A stretch of DNA of 64,000 nucleotides from Vulcaniibacterium gelatinicum (GTDB lineage Bacteria; Pseudomonadota; Gammaproteobacteria; Xanthomonadales; Xanthomonadaceae), in assembly GCF_008033445.1 (NCBI RefSeq), contig NZ_VNKO01000009.1, positions 49,558 to 113,557 of the forward strand. The letters run 5' to 3'. The notes under the pieces were generated by a model. It worked only from the letters and a program-made list of their open reading frames with translations. It was not told where the DNA came from and ran no database searches. Position numbers and translations under genes: made by a program. Shown piece by piece: positions 28,785-38,443 of the stretch. The stretch's first letter is position 1. Every line of letters starts with the position of its first letter.

Positions 28785-29699
28785 TCAATCGTAGAGCCGC
28801 ACACCATCCGGCTGGCGCTTGAAACGACGGTGGATCCACAGGTACTGCGCGGGCGCGGCGCGGGCCATGTCCTCGATCGCGGCCATCACCCGCGCGGTGT
28901 CGGCGGCGGGGTCGGCGGAGGGGAAGTCGGCGAACGCCGGCGACAGGCGCAGGTGGTAGCTGCCGTCGGCGCGACGCTGGTGGGCGAAGGCCAGCACCGC
29001 CGCGCCGGACAGGCGCGCGAGCTGGTGGGTCGAGGTCAGGCTGTGCGCGGGGCGGCCGAAGAACGGCACGAACACCGCCTCGCCGCGGCTCGGATCCTGG
29101 TCCGGGGCGTACCACAGCAGGCCGCCGGCCTTCAGGTGCTTCACCGCCGGGCGCAGTTCCTGCTTGGTGAACATCGCGGCCGCGTAGCGCAGCCGGCCGC
29201 GCTTGACCGCCCATTCCATCGCCGGTTCGGCGTGCGGGCGGTACATGCCGGCCAGCGGCACGTGGTCGCACAGCAGCCGGCCGCAGACCTCGAGCGTGGT
29301 GAAGTGGCCGGACACCACGATCACGCCGCGGCCCGCGGCGTGTGCGGCCTGCAGGTGCTCCAGGCCCTCGAGGGTGAGCCCGCGCCGCAGCGGCGCCACC
29401 GACCCCCACCAGGCGCGGGCGAACTCGAACAGGCCGATGCCGAGCGCGGCGAAGTGCTCGCGCAGCAGGCGTGTGCGCGCGGCGGGGTCGAGGTCGGGGA
29501 AGCACAGGGCGAGGTTGCGCGCGGCGACCTCGCGCCGGGCGCGCAACGCGCGCCGCAGCAGCGCGCCCAGCGCACGCCCGAGCGCGCGCTGCCAGGACCA
29601 GGGCAGGCGCGCGAGCAGCGCCATCGCGCCGATCCCGCACCAGGTCGGCCAGTGGCGCGGGCCGAGCGGCGGGCGACCGGCATCGGTGGGCGTGGGCAT
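28785..29699 (-). CDS. Lipid A biosynthesis lauroyl acyltransferase (LpxL/HtrB family)
   Basis: A 304-residue inner-membrane acyltransferase that adds a secondary acyl chain to Kdo-lipid A. The catalytic H-x4-E motif is VVSGHFTTLEVCG (about residue 125), followed by MYRPHAEPAMEW and the LLWYAPDQDPSRGEAVFVPFFG substrate/ACP region (cited in part). A membrane anchor lies near residues 18-35. It is divergent from waaA with 67 bases between starts, so the two Kdo/lipid A genes share a control region. LpxL versus LpxM cannot be separated by eye. Confidence 0.92.
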   Translation of the reverse strand: MPTPTDAGRPPLGPRHWPTWCGIGAMALLARLPWSWQRALGRALGALLRRALRARREVAARNLALCFPDLDPAARTRLLREHFAALGIGLFEFARAWWGSVAPLRRGLTLEGLEHLQAAHAAGRGVIVVSGHFTTLEVCGRLLCDHVPLAGMYRPHAEPAMEWAVKRGRLRYAAAMFTKQELRPAVKHLKAGGLLWYAPDQDPSRGEAVFVPFFGRPAHSLTSTHQLARLSGAAVLAFAHQRRADGSYHLRLSPAFADFPSADPAADTARVMAAIEDMARAAPAQYLWIHRRFKRQPDGVRLYD

Positions 29700-29766
29700 G
29701 CGCGGATTCTAACGGCCGGGCCCGGCCCGCGCCGCGGCGTCGGACGCGCTTCGCTATCCTTCCGCG

Positions 29767-31074
29767 ATGCCGAAGGACCCGATCGAACGCCTGTTGCGCG
29801 CCGTGTATTCGGCCGCGCTGTACCTGCTGTTGCCGGTCACGGCCTATCACCTGGTTTGGCGCGGGTTCCGCCAGCACGCCTATTTCCAGCGCTGGGACGA
29901 GCGCTACGCGCTGTACGGCGAGCGGCCGCCGCTGCCGGGCTGCGTGTGGGTGCACGCGGTCTCGGTCGGCGAGGTCAACGCCGCCGCGCCATTGGTCAAC
30001 GCCCTGCGCCAGCAGCGGCCGGACCTGCGCCTGCTGGTCACCACCATCACCCCCACCGGTTCCGAGCGCGTGCGCACGCTGTGGGGCGAGGCGGTCGAGC
30101 ACGTGTACCTGCCCTACGACCTGCCCGGCGCCACCGACCGGTTCCTGGCCCAGTTCCGCCCGCAGGCGGCGCTGATCATGGAAACCGAGCTGTGGCCGAG
30201 CCTGCTGTTCGCCTGCCGCGACCGCGGCATTCCCGTGTTCGTGCTCAACGCGCGGCTGTCGGCGCGTTCGCTGCGCGGCTATCGGCTGCTGGCGCCGCTG
30301 GTGGCGCGCGCGCTGCGCGGCGTGCGCCGGATTGCGGCGCAGTCGCCGGACGACGCGCGCCGCTTCGTGCGCCTGGGCGCGCGGCCGGAGCAGGTGACGG
30401 AGGTGGGCAACCTCAAGTTCGACCAGCGCGTGCCCGAGGGCGTGGAGCGCTTCGCGGCGGAGTTCCGCGCCCGTTGCGGCCACCGCCCGACCTGGATCGC
30501 CGCCAGCACCCACGAAGGCGAGGAGGCTGCGGTGGTGGCGATCCACCGCCGCCTGCGCGAGCGCTGGCCGGAACTGCTGCTGCTGTGGGCGCCGCGGCAT
30601 CCGGAACGGTTCCGCGCCGCGATCGAGCACGCGCAGCATGCCGGCTGGCGCGTGGCCACGCGGCGGCTGACGCACTGGGCCGACGCGCGCGACGCGGTGT
30701 TCGTGGTGGACACGCTCGGCGAACTGGTGCAGTTCTACGCCGCCGCCGACGTGGCCTTCGTCGGCGGCAGCCTGGCCGACATCGGCGGTCACAACCTGCT
30801 CGAGCCGGCCGCGGTCGGCACCGCGGTGGTCACCGGCCCGCACCTGCACAACTTCGCCGACATCGCGCGGCGGATGGAGGAGGCCGGCGCGCTGTGGATC
30901 GGCGCCGACGCCGAGGCGGTCGCCGGTGCCGTGGCCGCGCTGCTGGAGGATCCCGCGCGGCGCGCGGCGATGGCGGCGGCCGGGCAGACCCTGGTCGAAC
31001 AGGGACGGGGCGCGCTCGCGCGCACCCTGGCGCTGGTGCTGCCGGCCCTGCCGCCCCCGCCGGCGGAGGCCTGA
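29767..31074 (+). CDS. waaA: 3-deoxy-D-manno-octulosonic acid transferase
   Basis: WaaA (KdtA) transfers Kdo to the lipid A precursor at the inner membrane. The 435 residues match the GT30 family. An N-terminal membrane anchor (about 12-30) is followed by VWVHAVSVGEVNAAAPL with the catalytic Glu, TTITPTGSERV, and METELWPSLL; the C-terminal domain has FVGGSLADIGGHNLLEPAA, the CMP-Kdo site. It is convergent with tolC. Confidence 0.97.
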   Translation: MPKDPIERLLRAVYSAALYLLLPVTAYHLVWRGFRQHAYFQRWDERYALYGERPPLPGCVWVHAVSVGEVNAAAPLVNALRQQRPDLRLLVTTITPTGSERVRTLWGEAVEHVYLPYDLPGATDRFLAQFRPQAALIMETELWPSLLFACRDRGIPVFVLNARLSARSLRGYRLLAPLVARALRGVRRIAAQSPDDARRFVRLGARPEQVTEVGNLKFDQRVPEGVERFAAEFRARCGHRPTWIAASTHEGEEAAVVAIHRRLRERWPELLLLWAPRHPERFRAAIEHAQHAGWRVATRRLTHWADARDAVFVVDTLGELVQFYAAADVAFVGGSLADIGGHNLLEPAAVGTAVVTGPHLHNFADIARRMEEAGALWIGADAEAVAGAVAALLEDPARRAAMAAAGQTLVEQGRGALARTLALVLPALPPPPAEA

Positions 31075-31080
31075 AACGCT

Positions 31081-31104
31081 GCGCCCCGGCCGGGGCCGGG
31101 GCGC
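31081..31104. terminator. Bidirectional hairpin between waaA and tolC
   Basis: Perfect 10-bp stem GCGCCCCGGC / GCCGGGGCGC with loop CGGG. No T-run, so termination strength is uncertain. Confidence 0.55.
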
Positions 31105-31132
31105 GGGCGGCATGCGCTCGGGCGGCTGCGGA

Positions 31133-32515
31133 TCAGCGCGCCGTGGCCACGTCCACCGTCAGCAGCCGGTTCACGTCCTGCAGGTCGTCGGCCTCGAGCG
31201 TGCCGGCGGCCTGCTCCAGGTTCAGCCGTGCCTGCAGGAAGTTGTACTTGGCGCGCGCGTACTCGCGCTGGGCTTCGAACAGGGTGCGCTGGTTGTTGAG
31301 CACGTCGAGCACGGTGCGGGTGCCGACCTCGAGTCCGACCTGCGAGGCCTCGTAGGCGCTCTTCGCCGCGACCAGCGCCAGCCGCCGCGCCTCGACCTCG
31401 CTGATGCCGGCCAGCAGCGACTGGTAGGCGTTGCGGGTCGAGCGTTCCACCGCGCGCCGCTGCTGTTCGAGCTGCCCGGCGCGCGCGTCGCGCTGGGCCA
31501 GGGCCTGGCGCACCCGCGACTGGGTGGCGCCGCCGGCGAAGATCGGCACGCGCAGGTTCAGGCTCAAGGTGGTGCCCTTGCCTTCGTTCTCGAACGCGAT
31601 CGTGGTGTCGTTGAGGTTGTTGGTGTTGTCGCCGTTGGTGCGCCGGTTGCCGTAGGTGCCGTTGAAGTACAGCGACGGGTAGTGGCCTGCGCGCGCGGTT
31701 TCCACGTCGGCTTCGGCTGCCGCCAGCTGCTCCTGCAGCGAGCGCAGGGTCGGATTGTTCTCGAGCGCGGTCCGCACCCAGCTGTCGGCGTCGCGCTCTT
31801 CGGGGATCGCGGGACGGAAGTCGTCCGGCAGGCCCTTGAGGCTGCGCATCGGCCGGCCGGTGATCTCGGCCAGCGCCTGGTAGGCGTCCTCCAGCGCGTT
31901 GCGGGTCAGGATCGTGTTGGCGCGCGCGGCGTCGTACTGGGCGCGCGCCTCGTGCACGTCGGTGATCGGCGCCAGGCCGACCTCGAGCCGCTTGCTGGCG
32001 AAGTCGAACTGCTTCTGCAGCGCCGCTTCCTGCGCCTCGGCGGCGGCCAGCGTCTCCAGCGCGATCAGCACGTTGAAGTAGGCCGCGGCGGTGCGGGTGA
32101 TCAGCGAATCGCCGGCGGCCTCGAGGGTGAAGTCGCTGGCGCGCCCCAGCGCCTTCTGGCTGCGCAGGGTGGAGATGCGCGAGTAGTCGAACACCATCTG
32201 GTCCACGTTCACGCCCCAGTTGCGCGTGGTGGACTCCTGGCTGCTGTCGCTCGGGAACGGCACACTGCCGAACACTTGCACGCCGGTGCTGTCACTGTCG
32301 GAGCGGGAATAGCCCGCGCTGCCGTCGATCTGCGGCAGCATCGCCGCGCGCGCCTGCACCGCGCCTTCCTGCGCGGCGTTGCGGCTGGCTTCGGCGGCGG
32401 CGTACTGCGGATCCCCCGCGCGCGCCAGCTCGTAGGTCTGCATCAGGTCTTCGGCGTGCGCCGCGGTGGGCAGCAGGGCGAAGGCGAGGGCGAGGACGAG
32501 GGGATGGCGGCTCAT
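31133..32515 (-). CDS. tolC: TolC-family outer membrane efflux protein
   Basis: A 460-residue TolC homologue forming the outer membrane/periplasmic tunnel for RND and ABC exporters. The signal peptide (1-21, AHA/ED) is followed by two OEP repeats: DLMQTYELARAGDPQY and the related internal helices NNPTLRSLQEQLAAAEADVE. The ATG at 32515 starts the signal peptide; the frame is open much further upstream without support. It starts 20 bases after pcm, the usual xanthomonad order. It could serve the RND pump encoded at 34073-38374. Confidence 0.95.
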   Translation of the reverse strand: MSRHPLVLALAFALLPTAAHAEDLMQTYELARAGDPQYAAAEASRNAAQEGAVQARAAMLPQIDGSAGYSRSDSDSTGVQVFGSVPFPSDSSQESTTRNWGVNVDQMVFDYSRISTLRSQKALGRASDFTLEAAGDSLITRTAAAYFNVLIALETLAAAEAQEAALQKQFDFASKRLEVGLAPITDVHEARAQYDAARANTILTRNALEDAYQALAEITGRPMRSLKGLPDDFRPAIPEERDADSWVRTALENNPTLRSLQEQLAAAEADVETARAGHYPSLYFNGTYGNRRTNGDNTNNLNDTTIAFENEGKGTTLSLNLRVPIFAGGATQSRVRQALAQRDARAGQLEQQRRAVERSTRNAYQSLLAGISEVEARRLALVAAKSAYEASQVGLEVGTRTVLDVLNNQRTLFEAQREYARAKYNFLQARLNLEQAAGTLEADDLQDVNRLLTVDVATAR

Positions 32516-32535
32516 GCAGTGGGATCCTTGTGCGG

Positions 32536-33195
32536 TCACAACTCGAAGGTGGGCGCCGGCGCGGCGCCGACGAGGTAGGGCAATGCGGTTTCGAACAGGG
32601 ATTCGATGCGCGGATGGCCGTCCTGGTTGCGCACCAGCACCGCCTCCATCACGGGTTCGCGGCCCTGGATCACGAACAGCCGCCCGCCCGGTCGCAGCCA
32701 TTCCAGGAAGCGCGGCGGGATCCGCTCCACGGCGCCGGTGACGCAGATCGCGTCGAACTGGCGCCCCGGCGTCCAGGCGAACACGTCGGCGGTGTCCAGG
32801 CGGACGTTGCGGCCGAACTCCAGCGCGTCCAGGCGCGCGCGCGCGGCCGCGGTGAAGTCGGCGTGGCGCTCCACGCTCACCACCTCGCGTGCGAGTTGCG
32901 CCAGGCAGGCGGTGATCCAGCCGCTGCCGGTGCCGATCTCCAGTACCGCATCGCCCGGATCCAGCGCCAGCGCCTGCAGCATCCGGCCCTCGACCACCGG
33001 CTTCATCATCACCTCGCCGTGGCCGAGCGGGAGTTCGAGGTCGGCATAGGCCAGCGCCCGATGCGGCTCCGGCACGAACGCCTCGCGCGGCAGGGTGGAG
33101 AGCACCTCGAGCACGCGCGGATCCAGCACGTCCCAGGGGCGAACCTGCTGCTGGACCATCAGTTGCCGGGCCTTGGCGAAATCGAGGGTGTTCAT
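32536..33195 (-). CDS. Protein-L-isoaspartate O-methyltransferase family protein
   Basis: A 219-residue SAM-dependent methyltransferase of the Pcm family. The SAM loop is VLEIGTGSGWITACLAQLA; the N-terminal ARQLMVQQQVRPWDVLD is typical of the Pcm-like genes upstream of tolC in many proteobacteria. Whether it repairs isoaspartate like true Pcm is not shown by sequence alone: the active-site stretch near VEGRMLQAL differs from the canonical SQP motif. A -10-like TAAAAT lies 32 bases upstream on the minus strand. Confidence 0.88.
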   Translation of the reverse strand: MNTLDFAKARQLMVQQQVRPWDVLDPRVLEVLSTLPREAFVPEPHRALAYADLELPLGHGEVMMKPVVEGRMLQALALDPGDAVLEIGTGSGWITACLAQLAREVVSVERHADFTAAARARLDALEFGRNVRLDTADVFAWTPGRQFDAICVTGAVERIPPRFLEWLRPGGRLFVIQGREPVMEAVLVRNQDGHPRIESLFETALPYLVGAAPAPTFEL

Positions 33196-33328
33196 GGGGA
33201 GGTTCCGAAGACAGGCGAGCCCGCCATTTTACCGGCCGGCCCGCTGCGGCCGGTGCAGCATCGCTGTGGTAGGACACCAAAACTGAGTGCCGGAAGTCAC
33301 CGGGACGACCGGCGCCGTCCGGGGCCGT

Positions 33329-33994
33329 TCAACGGCGGCGCGCATAGGCCCGCAGGAACAGGTCCACCGAGGCGGCCACGTGCGCCTCCACGGCCTTGGC
33401 GTCCAGCGGCGCCTCGCCGCAGCCGAACACCAGCTGGGCGTGCGGCTCGCCCTTGAGCAGGGTGAAGAATTGCGCCGCGGCGCGGGGGATGTCGGGGATC
33501 TCCAGCTCGCGCGCGGCCACCCGGCGTTCGAGCAGGGCGGCGAAGGCGGCCTGGACCCGGCGCGGGCCGGCCTCCCAGAACAGGCGCGGCAGCGGCGTTT
33601 CGGCCATGCGCGGCGTACACAGCATGCGGTGGCCGGCGATCGCCTCCGGGGCGCTGATCATGGCGTAGAACGCGCGCCCGATCTGCAGCAGGCGTTCGCG
33701 CAGCGGCATGCCGGGGACATCGGCGAGCAGTGCGTCGGGCAGCTGGGTTTCGCAGTAGGACTTCACCGCGGCCGCGAACAGCGATTCCTTGTCGCCGAAG
33801 TGGCTGTACACGGTGAGCTTGGACACCCCGGCTTCGGCGGCGATCTGGTCCATGCTCACGCCCTCGTAGCCGTGCTCGATGAACAGCCGCTTGGCCGCCT
33901 CGAAGATCGCCTCGCGCTTGGCCAGGTCCTTGGGACGTCCGGGGGTGGCCGGCTTGCGGACGGGGGCGGGGCGGGGCGGGGGTGGCTTGGGCAT
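33329..33994 (-). CDS. TetR/AcrR-family transcriptional repressor of the RND pump
   Basis: A 221-residue regulator. The basic, Pro-rich N-terminus is followed by a TetR HTH (residues 27-73; AAKRLFIEHGYEGVSMDQIA, GVSKLTVYSHFGDKESLF) and an AefR-like C-terminal ligand domain. It is divergent from the RND operon with only 78 bases between starts, so it almost certainly represses that operon and itself through sites in the gap. Ligand unknown. Confidence 0.92.
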   Translation of the reverse strand: MPKPPPPRPAPVRKPATPGRPKDLAKREAIFEAAKRLFIEHGYEGVSMDQIAAEAGVSKLTVYSHFGDKESLFAAAVKSYCETQLPDALLADVPGMPLRERLLQIGRAFYAMISAPEAIAGHRMLCTPRMAETPLPRLFWEAGPRRVQAAFAALLERRVAARELEIPDIPRAAAQFFTLLKGEPHAQLVFGCGEAPLDAKAVEAHVAASVDLFLRAYARRR

Positions 33995-34005
33995 CGCGCA
34001 AATAC

Positions 34006-34044
34006 TAGACCGACAAGTGCACGGATTATACTATACCGCCCGGT
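34006..34044. promoter_or_regulatory. Putative TetR operators in the divergent tetR/RND promoter region
   Basis: Two related 13-mers start 26 bases apart: TAGACCGACAAGT (34006-34018) and TATACCGCCCGGT (34032-34044), matching at 9 of 13 positions. The second has the ACCG-CC-CGGT dyad. The surrounding GATTAT/ATAATC is the only AT-rich sequence nearby and should hold the promoters. Confidence 0.5.
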
Positions 34045-34072
34045 CCAATAATCACCGTCGGGACGCAACCGG

Positions 34073-35194
34073 ATGAAACACTTCGGGGCAGGAACGGGCA
34101 TGGTGCTGCTGGCGCTGGCGCTGGCCGCGTGCGGGAACTCGCAGTCGCCGCCGGAACGGCCGCGGCCGGTGCTGGTGGTGCAACCGGGTGCGGCCGGCGA
34201 GGCCGCGGTCACCGCCTATCCGGGCGAGGTGCGGGCGCGCGAGGAAAGTCCGCTCGCGTTCCGGGTCGGTGGCCAGCTCGTGCGCCGGCACGTGGACGTG
34301 GGCGATGCGGTGCGGCGCGGCGAGCTGCTCGCCGAGCTCGATCCGGACGACCTGCGCCTGCAGGCGCAGGCCGCGCAGGCCCGCCTCGCCGCGGCCGAGG
34401 CGCAGCTCGCCCGCACCGCCGCCGACCGCGCGCGCTTCGCGGCCCTGGCGCAGCAGCAACTGGTGAGCCGCTCCGCGCTCGATGCCCAGGAAGCCGCCCA
34501 CGCCGCGGCCGCCGGCGAAGTGCGCGCCGCGCGCGCGGCGCTCGAGGTCGCCCGCAACCAGGTCGCCTACGCGCAACTGCGTGCGCCGCGCGACGGCGTG
34601 ATCGCGCAGCGCCATGCCGAGGCCGGGCAGACGGTCGCCCCCGGGCAACCGGTGTTCACCCTTGCCGGCAGCGGCGGGCGCGAGGTGGCGATCGCGCTGC
34701 CCGAAGCGCGCATCCGCAGTTTCCGCGTCGGCCGGCCGGTGACGGTGGTGCCGTGGAGCGCGCCGCAGCTGCGGCTGCCAGGCACGCTGCGCGAGATCGC
34801 GCCCTCCGCCGACCCCGCCGCGCGCACCTACGCCGCGCGCGTGGCGCTGCCGGACGCGGCGGCGAAGGCGGTGGATCTCGGCCAGAGCGTGCGTGTGTTC
34901 GTCGCCGACCCCGCCGACGCGCCGCGCATGCGCCTGCCGCTGTCGGCGCTGCAGCGCGGCGCCGGCGGCGCGACCGCGGTGTGGGTGGTGACGCCGGACG
35001 GGCACGTGCGGCTGCAGCCGGTGCAGGTCGGCCCGTTCGGTGCGGACGGCGTGCCGGTGCTCGGCGGCCTTGCGCCCGATGCCTGGGTGGTGGCCGCGGG
35101 CGGGCACCTGCTGCGCGAGGGCCAGCGCGTGCAGCCGGTGGACCGCGACAACCGGCCGGTCGCCGCGGCCGGCCCGCGTGCCCGGGCGGAGTAA
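34073..35194 (+). CDS. RND efflux periplasmic adaptor (membrane fusion protein)
   Basis: A 373-residue lipoprotein adaptor: lipobox LAAC with Cys20, then the split lipoyl domain (RRHVDVGDAVRRGELLAELD and QRHAEAGQTVAPGQPVFTLA) flanking a coiled-coil hairpin (about residues 88-150), beta-barrel and membrane-proximal domains. It links the inner-membrane RND pump to a TolC channel. The pump gene starts 3 bases after its stop. Confidence 0.94.
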   Translation: MKHFGAGTGMVLLALALAACGNSQSPPERPRPVLVVQPGAAGEAAVTAYPGEVRAREESPLAFRVGGQLVRRHVDVGDAVRRGELLAELDPDDLRLQAQAAQARLAAAEAQLARTAADRARFAALAQQQLVSRSALDAQEAAHAAAAGEVRAARAALEVARNQVAYAQLRAPRDGVIAQRHAEAGQTVAPGQPVFTLAGSGGREVAIALPEARIRSFRVGRPVTVVPWSAPQLRLPGTLREIAPSADPAARTYAARVALPDAAAKAVDLGQSVRVFVADPADAPRMRLPLSALQRGAGGATAVWVVTPDGHVRLQPVQVGPFGADGVPVLGGLAPDAWVVAAGGHLLREGQRVQPVDRDNRPVAAAGPRARAE

Positions 35195-35197
35195 GCC

Positions 35198-38100
35198 ATG
35201 CGCCGCTTCAACCTCTCCGAATGGGCGCTCGCCAACCGCCCGCTGGTGGTGTACGCGATGCTGGTGCTGGCGATCGTCGGCGTGTGGTCGTACCGCCAGC
35301 TCGGCCAGTCCGAGGATCCGCCGTTCACGTTCAAGGCGATGGTGGTGCGCACGCTGTGGCCGGGCGCCACCGCCGAACAGGTGTCCAGGCAGGTCACCGA
35401 ACGGATCGAGAAGGCGGTGATGACCACCGGCGAGTACGAGTTCGTCAGCTCGTACTCGCGGCCGGGCGAGTCGCAGGTGATCTTCATGGCGCGCGACTCG
35501 ATGCGCAGCCGCGAGATCCCGCAGCTGTGGTACCAGATCCGCAAGAAGGTCGGCGACATCCGCTACACCCTGCCGCAGGGCGTGGTCGGGCCGTTCTTCA
35601 ACGACGAGTTCGGCGACACCTTCGGCAACATCTACGCACTCACCGGCCCCGGCTTCGACTACGCCGTGCTCGAGGACTACGCCGAGCGGCTGGAGCTGGA
35701 GCTGCAGCGCGTGCCCGACGTCGGCAAGATCGAGCTGATCGGCCTGCAGGACGAGAAGATCTGGATCGAGCTGAGCAACACCAAGCTCGCCACCCTCGGC
35801 GTGCCGCTGGCCGCGGTGCAGCAGCAGCTCGCGCAGCAGAACGCGGTCACGCCGGCGGGCTTCTTCGAGACCGGCTCCGACCGCGTGCAGCTGCGCGTCA
35901 CCGGCGCGTTCGACTCGGTCGAGGCGATCCGCGCGTTCCCGATCCGCGCCGGCGACCGCACCGTGCGCCTGGGCGACATCGCCCAGGTGCATCGCGGCTT
36001 CGCCGACCCGGCCGCGCCGCGCATGCGTTTCATGGGCGAGGACGCGATCGGGATCGCGGTGGCGATGAAGCCCGGCGGCGATGTGCTGCGCCTGGGCGAG
36101 CGGCTCGAAGCCGAGTTCGCGCGCCTGCAGCGCACGCTCCCGGCCGGCATGCAGTTGCGCAAGGTCGCCGACCAGCCGGCGGCGGTGCGCGCCGGCGTCG
36201 GCGAGTTCGTCAAGGTGCTGGCCGAGGCGGTGACGATCGTGCTGCTGGTGAGCTTCTTCTCGCTCGGCCTGCGCACCGGGCTGGTGGTGGCGGTGTCCAT
36301 CCCGCTGGTGCTGGCGATGACCTTCGCGGCGATGCACTTCTTCGACATCGGCCTGCACAAGATCTCGCTCGGCGCGCTGGTGCTGGCGCTGGGCCTGCTG
36401 GTGGACGACGCGATCATCGCGGTGGAGATGATGGCGATCAAGATGGAGCAGGGCTTCTCGCGGCTGAAGGCGGCGGCGTTCGCCTACGAGACCACCGCGT
36501 TCCCGATGCTCACCGGCACCCTGGTCACCGCCGCCGGCTTCCTGCCGATCGCCACCGCGGCCTCGAGCACCGGCGAGTACACCCGCTCGCTGTTCCAGGT
36601 GGTCACGATCGCGCTGGTGGTGTCATGGATCGCCGCGGTGCTGTTCATCCCGTACCTCGGCGACCGCATGCTGCCCGACCTGCACCGGCCGGCGGCGCTC
36701 AGGCCGGGGTCGCCCGCGGCGCGCTGGCGCGCCTGGCGCGAACGCCTGGCCGACCGCTGGCCGCAGTACGCGTTCCTGCTCGCGCCGGCGCCGCACCACG
36801 ACCACGCCCACGATCCGTACGCCACGCCGTTCTACCGCCGTTTCCGCGCCCTGGTCGCCTGGTGCCTGCACCGGCGCTGGCTGGTGATCGGCGCGACCGC
36901 GCTGGCGTTCGTGCTGTCGGTGGCGCTGTTCCGGTTCGTGCCGCAGCAGTTCTTCCCCGATTCGACCCGGCCGGAGCTGATGGTGGACCTGGAGCTGGCC
37001 GAAGGCGCCTCGCTGCGCGCCACCGAGGCCCAGGCCCGGCGCCTGGAGGCGCTGCTGGCCAGGCAGGACGGCATCGACAACTACGTCGCCTACGTCGGCA
37101 CCGGCTCGCCGCGCTTCTACCTGCCGCTGGACCAGCAGCTGCCCGCGGCCAACTTCGCCCAGTTCGTGGTCCGCGCGAAGAGCACCGAGGACCGCGAACG
37201 GCTGCGCCGCTGGCTGATCAATGAGGTGGCGCCGCGCTTCCCGCACCTGCAGTTGCGCGTGACCCGGCTCGAGAACGGCCCGCCGGTGGGCTATCCGGTG
37301 CAGTTCCGGGTCAGCGGCGAGCACATCGACCGCGTGCGCGCGATCGCCAGGCAGGTCGAGGCCAAGGTGCGCGAGAACCCGCACGTGGCCAACGTCAACC
37401 TCAACTGGGACGAACCGAGCAAGGTGGTGCGGCTGGTGCTGGACCAGGAGCGGGCGCGGGTGCTGGGCGTGAGTTCGGAGCAGGTGGCGCACTTCCTCGC
37501 CGGGTCCCTGTCCGGCCTGCACGTGAGCACCTACCGCGAGGGCAACGAGCTGGTCGAGATCCTGCTGCGCGGACCGCAGGACGAACGCAGCCGGCTCGAC
37601 CTGCTCGGCAGCCTGGCGGTGCCCACCGCGCACGGGCAGGCGGTGCCGCTGGCGCAGATCGCACGGCTGGAATACGTGTTCGAGGACGGCATCATCTGGC
37701 ACCGCGACCGGCTGCCGACGGTGACCGTGCGCGCCGACATCCGCAACGGCCTGACCCCGCCGACGGTGGTGGCGCAGATCGAGCCCACCCTCGAACCGAT
37801 CCGCGCCGCGCTGCCCGACGGCTACCTGCTCGAGACCGGCGGCACGGTCGAGGACTCCGCGCGCGGCCAGGACTCGATCAAGGCCGGCCTGCCGCTGTTC
37901 GTGTTCACGGTGGTGACGCTGCTGATGCTGCAGCTGCGCAGCCTCTCGCGCACGTTGCTGGTGGTGCTGACCGCGCCGCTGGGCATGATCGGCGTGACCC
38001 TGTTCCTGCTGGTGTTCCGGGTGCCGTTCGGGTTCGTGGCGATGCTCGGCACGATCGCGCTGGCGGGCATGATCATGCGCAATTCGGTGATCCTGGTGGA

Positions 38101-38374
38101 CCAGATCGAACAGGACATCGCCGCCGGCAGCGACCGCTGGACCGCGGTCGTGGACGCCACCGTGCGCCGCTTCCGTCCGATCGTGCTGACCGCGCTGGCG
38201 GCGGTGCTGGCGATGGTGCCGCTGTCGCGCTCGGTGTTCTACGGCCCGATGGCGGTGGCGATCATGGGCGGCCTGATCGTGGCCACCGCGCTGACCCTGC
38301 TGTTCCTGCCCGCGCTGTATGCGGCCTGGTTCGGCGTGCGCCGCGAGGAGACGGCCGCGCCCGCCCCGGCCTGA
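35198..38374 (+). CDS. RND efflux transporter permease
   Basis: A 1058-residue proton-driven pump of the resistance-nodulation-division family with twelve membrane helices and two large periplasmic loops. The proton-relay pair is in GLLVDDAIIAVEMMAIKM (helix 4). A His/Asp-rich cytoplasmic insert lies around residues 525-540 (PHHDHAHDPYATPF). Sequence resembles the multidrug (HAE-1-like, acriflavine) branch rather than metal exporters, but the substrates cannot be predicted. It is cotranscribed with the adaptor and likely repressed by the divergent TetR. Confidence 0.94.
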   Translation: MRRFNLSEWALANRPLVVYAMLVLAIVGVWSYRQLGQSEDPPFTFKAMVVRTLWPGATAEQVSRQVTERIEKAVMTTGEYEFVSSYSRPGESQVIFMARDSMRSREIPQLWYQIRKKVGDIRYTLPQGVVGPFFNDEFGDTFGNIYALTGPGFDYAVLEDYAERLELELQRVPDVGKIELIGLQDEKIWIELSNTKLATLGVPLAAVQQQLAQQNAVTPAGFFETGSDRVQLRVTGAFDSVEAIRAFPIRAGDRTVRLGDIAQVHRGFADPAAPRMRFMGEDAIGIAVAMKPGGDVLRLGERLEAEFARLQRTLPAGMQLRKVADQPAAVRAGVGEFVKVLAEAVTIVLLVSFFSLGLRTGLVVAVSIPLVLAMTFAAMHFFDIGLHKISLGALVLALGLLVDDAIIAVEMMAIKMEQGFSRLKAAAFAYETTAFPMLTGTLVTAAGFLPIATAASSTGEYTRSLFQVVTIALVVSWIAAVLFIPYLGDRMLPDLHRPAALRPGSPAARWRAWRERLADRWPQYAFLLAPAPHHDHAHDPYATPFYRRFRALVAWCLHRRWLVIGATALAFVLSVALFRFVPQQFFPDSTRPELMVDLELAEGASLRATEAQARRLEALLARQDGIDNYVAYVGTGSPRFYLPLDQQLPAANFAQFVVRAKSTEDRERLRRWLINEVAPRFPHLQLRVTRLENGPPVGYPVQFRVSGEHIDRVRAIARQVEAKVRENPHVANVNLNWDEPSKVVRLVLDQERARVLGVSSEQVAHFLAGSLSGLHVSTYREGNELVEILLRGPQDERSRLDLLGSLAVPTAHGQAVPLAQIARLEYVFEDGIIWHRDRLPTVTVRADIRNGLTPPTVVAQIEPTLEPIRAALPDGYLLETGGTVEDSARGQDSIKAGLPLFVFTVVTLLMLQLRSLSRTLLVVLTAPLGMIGVTLFLLVFRVPFGFVAMLGTIALAGMIMRNSVILVDQIEQDIAAGSDRWTAVVDATVRRFRPIVLTALAAVLAMVPLSRSVFYGPMAVAIMGGLIVATALTLLFLPALYAAWFGVRREETAAPAPA

Positions 38375-38388
38375 GCCCTGTCCGCGTC

Positions 38389-38433
38389 CGGGCCGCCCGG
38401 CGGCTCCCTCCCCTCCCTCCGACGGGCGGCCCG
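38389..38433. terminator. Hairpin between the RND pump gene and thrC
   Basis: Stem CGGGCCGCCC (38389-38398) pairs with GGGCGGCCCG (38424-38433), loop 25 bases, between convergent genes; no T-run. Confidence 0.5.
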
Positions 38434-38443
38434 CGACGCGACC

